From the NCBI GenBank assembly GCA_903928395.1, contig CAIYQS010000090.1, forward strand, positions 1 through 15,182: 15,182 nucleotides of DNA, written 5' to 3'. The stretch is from an uncultured Actinomycetes bacterium. GTDB taxonomy: Bacteria; Actinomycetota; Actinomycetes; Nanopelagicales; Nanopelagicaceae. Each line of letters starts with the position of its first letter. Within the stretch, counting starts at the first letter, position 1. This document shows positions 14,314 through 15,182 of the stretch, piece by piece. The translations under genes and the position numbers were made by a program. The notes below the pieces were generated by a model that saw only the letters and a list, made by a program, of their open reading frames with translations, ran no database searches and was not told the origin of the DNA.

Positions 14314-14784
14314 ATGGATGATCGCGAACGCTTATCGTACGAACAATTTGGAGTTGCAGTCCGCGAACTCGGCAAAACAATTCTGTTATCTGGGTATAAA
14401 CCCGACATCATTCTTTCGATCGCGCGCGGTGGTTTCTTTCTAGGTGCTGGACTTGGCTACGCCATCGACGTCAAAAATTCATTCACTTTAAGCGTTGAGT
14501 TCTACACCGGTATCGATGAGCGGCTACCAATGCCCGTTGTTCTTCCTCCCGTTCCAGATCGCATTGATCTAAAGGGTGCAAAAGTACTCGTCGCCGATGA
14601 TGTGGCTGATACTGGTGAAACTCTAAAACTCGTCAAAGATTTTTTAACTGGCTACGTCGCGGAAGTTCGTTTTGCAGTGCTCTATGAAAAATCAACGACA
14701 ATTGTTAAGCCCGAGTATGTGTGGCGTCATACCGACAAGTGGATTGAATTCCCTTGGTCGGTTCAAGGAAAAGTTCAGATTTAA
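14314..14784 (+). CDS. Type I phosphoribosyltransferase, purine-salvage-like
   Basis: A 156-residue PRTase-fold protein. The PRPP-binding signature VLVADDVADTGET (91-103) is complete, and SIARGGFFLG (35-44) forms the conserved loop preceding it. The size and the C-terminal KWIEFPW (142-148) match the COG2236 group of predicted xanthine/hypoxanthine phosphoribosyltransferases, which make purine nucleotides from a base and PRPP. The hood region that sets base specificity is too variable to assign by eye. It follows the ROK-like gene by 9 bp, has its own leaderless-type start, and precedes a terminator by about 80 bp. Confidence 0.88.
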   Translation: MDDRERLSYEQFGVAVRELGKTILLSGYKPDIILSIARGGFFLGAGLGYAIDVKNSFTLSVEFYTGIDERLPMPVVLPPVPDRIDLKGAKVLVADDVADTGETLKLVKDFLTGYVAEVRFAVLYEKSTTIVKPEYVWRHTDKWIEFPWSVQGKVQI

Positions 14785-14831
14785 TACACCTCGCCTGCTC
14801 TAGTTCTCTGATTTAACCGGATTTATGCAAT

Positions 14832-14860
14832 ACTTGTCACGCACATTGCGTTTGGCAAGT
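14832..14860 (+). ncRNA. Hairpin in the 3' untranslated region (structured RNA element, uncertain)
   Basis: An imperfect hairpin: ACTTG (14832-14836) pairs with CAAGT (14856-14860), an internal loop TC / TTGG follows, then ACGC (14839-14842) pairs with GCGT (14848-14851) around the loop ACATT. It sits directly before the terminator. It may stabilise the mRNA end or belong to a small RNA; no promoter is clear. The base pairing is seen in the sequence; the function is not known. Confidence 0.35.
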
Positions 14861-14862
14861 TT

Positions 14863-14890
14863 AAGGGTCCAATTTTATTGGACCCTTTTT
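14863..14890 (+). terminator. Intrinsic terminator after the phosphoribosyltransferase gene
   Basis: A perfect 10 bp stem, AAGGGTCCAA (14863-14872) with TTGGACCCTT (14878-14887), around a 5-base loop TTTTA, followed by a T-run (14886-14890, then C and four more T). It ends the unit that started at 12171 or 14314. On the minus strand the AAAGGGTCC side gives no comparable T-run, so it is one-directional. Confidence 0.88.
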
Positions 14891-15024
14891 CTTTTAAGTT
14901 TTCCACATTTTCCATCCACCAACAAGCAACCCTTTGCCGGAGGTGTTCAAATTCTAAAGCCTCAATAATTACCCCGCGGTGTTGTCGTGGTGCAATTGGT
15001 ACCTGGGGGTCCTTATATTTTAGG

Positions 15025-15030
15025 TAAAGT
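15025..15030 (+). promoter_or_regulatory. Candidate -10 box, leaderless start of the secreted protein gene
   Basis: TAAAGT is followed by six bases (AAAGGT) and the ATG at 15037. A second box, TATATT at 15014-15019, could serve a transcript with a short leader. The stretch 14891-15013 between the terminator and this promoter shows no coding potential that I trust. Confidence 0.5.
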
Positions 15031-15036
15031 AAAGGT

Positions 15037-15182
15037 ATGAGACCTTCCCTTAAAACTTCGATTTTCGCTCTGGGGCTAATCACAATTGTTCTGATTGGAC
15101 TAGTTGTGACGCAGGGTAAGGCGAGTTCCTATTACAACAATTGTGGTGCATCAGCAGATGTGAAGCCGACATCGATAACAGA
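15037..15182 (+). CDS. Secreted protein of unknown function, 3' end cut by the window
   Basis: The first 48 codons are present. They encode a classical signal peptide: KTS, then hydrophobic IFALGLITIVLIGLVV, ending near VTQGKAS, with cleavage likely around residues 27-31. The mature start SSYYNNCGASADVKPTSIT has a Cys and resembles the beginning of exported actinobacterial proteins with an NNCG-like segment before a conserved Cys/Ala-rich domain; this is weak. The frame stays open to the window end, so the gene continues beyond 15182. TAAAGT 6 nt before the ATG supports the start. No function is assigned. Confidence 0.75.
   Translation, partial: MRPSLKTSIFALGLITIVLIGLVVTQGKASSYYNNCGASADVKPTSIT

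Noticed and set aside
14899..14907. TTTTCCACA resembling a DnaA box
   Set aside because: Single copy, not a match to the actinobacterial consensus TTGTCCACA, with no cluster or AT-rich unwinding region nearby.
14940..14965. GGTGTTCAAATTC resembling a tRNA T-arm
   Set aside because: The flanks do not form the T-stem, and no acceptor or anticodon arm is found upstream.
14823..15083. Minus-strand open frame of 86 codons across the terminator and the secreted protein start
   Set aside because: It runs through the terminator stem and the beginning of a gene with a clear signal peptide, and its translation shows no domain.

Overview
The window most likely comes from a small-genome, free-living actinobacterium of the freshwater acI / Nanopelagicales kind. 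The evidence is moderate GC, very tight packing (only one gap above 200 bp), GTGA/ATGA start-stop overlaps, a split two-subunit lycopene cyclase of the Gram-positive type, many GTG starts, and gene starts that look leaderless. The taxon is an inference from gene content. I saw no rRNA, tRNA, mobile element or CRISPR array.

Layout. (1) 1-1622: cysteine synthesis, cysK then cysE. A short upstream reading frame (38-166) ends in an ATGA overlap with the cysK start. (2) 1640-3845: two co-directional membrane proteins, a FUSC/aromatic-acid-exporter-like protein and an FTR1-like protein with a duplicated ExxE motif. (3) 3849-5177: a secreted alpha/beta-hydrolase esterase, divergent from a small secreted Ala-rich protein. 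(4) 5178-6740, minus strand: crtYc-crtYd, followed by the tRNA U34 hydroxylase trhO. (5) 6774-10387, plus strand: an overlapping trio (DUF1295 reductase-like membrane protein, small four-helix membrane protein, alditol-oxidase-like flavoenzyme), then a PatB/MalY-type C-S lyase. (6) 10376-12069, minus strand: metZ (O-succinylhomoserine sulfhydrylase family), then a small membrane protein overlapping it by 4 bp. (7) 12171-14784, plus strand: a class III aminotransferase, a ROK/polyphosphate-glucokinase-like kinase and a phosphoribosyltransferase, closed by a strong intrinsic terminator at 14863-14890. (8) 15037-15182: the beginning of a secreted protein, cut by the window edge.

Sulfur amino-acid metabolism recurs: CysE and CysK make cysteine, MetZ can sulfhydrylate an activated homoserine, and PatB can release sulfide from cystathionine-like substrates. 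The carotenoid cyclase pair would form ring ends on lycopene; its partner genes (crtE, crtB, crtI) are outside the window. The rest is ordinary housekeeping or unassigned.

The most informative non-coding signal is a repeated start architecture. A TANNNT box lies exactly 6 nt before the ATG or GTG at eight starts (38, 4709-, 6083-, 6774, 9245, 12069-, 14314, 15037) and 7 nt before two more (1640, 12171). This points to leaderless transcription as the default here. The same rule independently marks the small frame before cysK, the best candidate in the window for an undescribed regulatory element.
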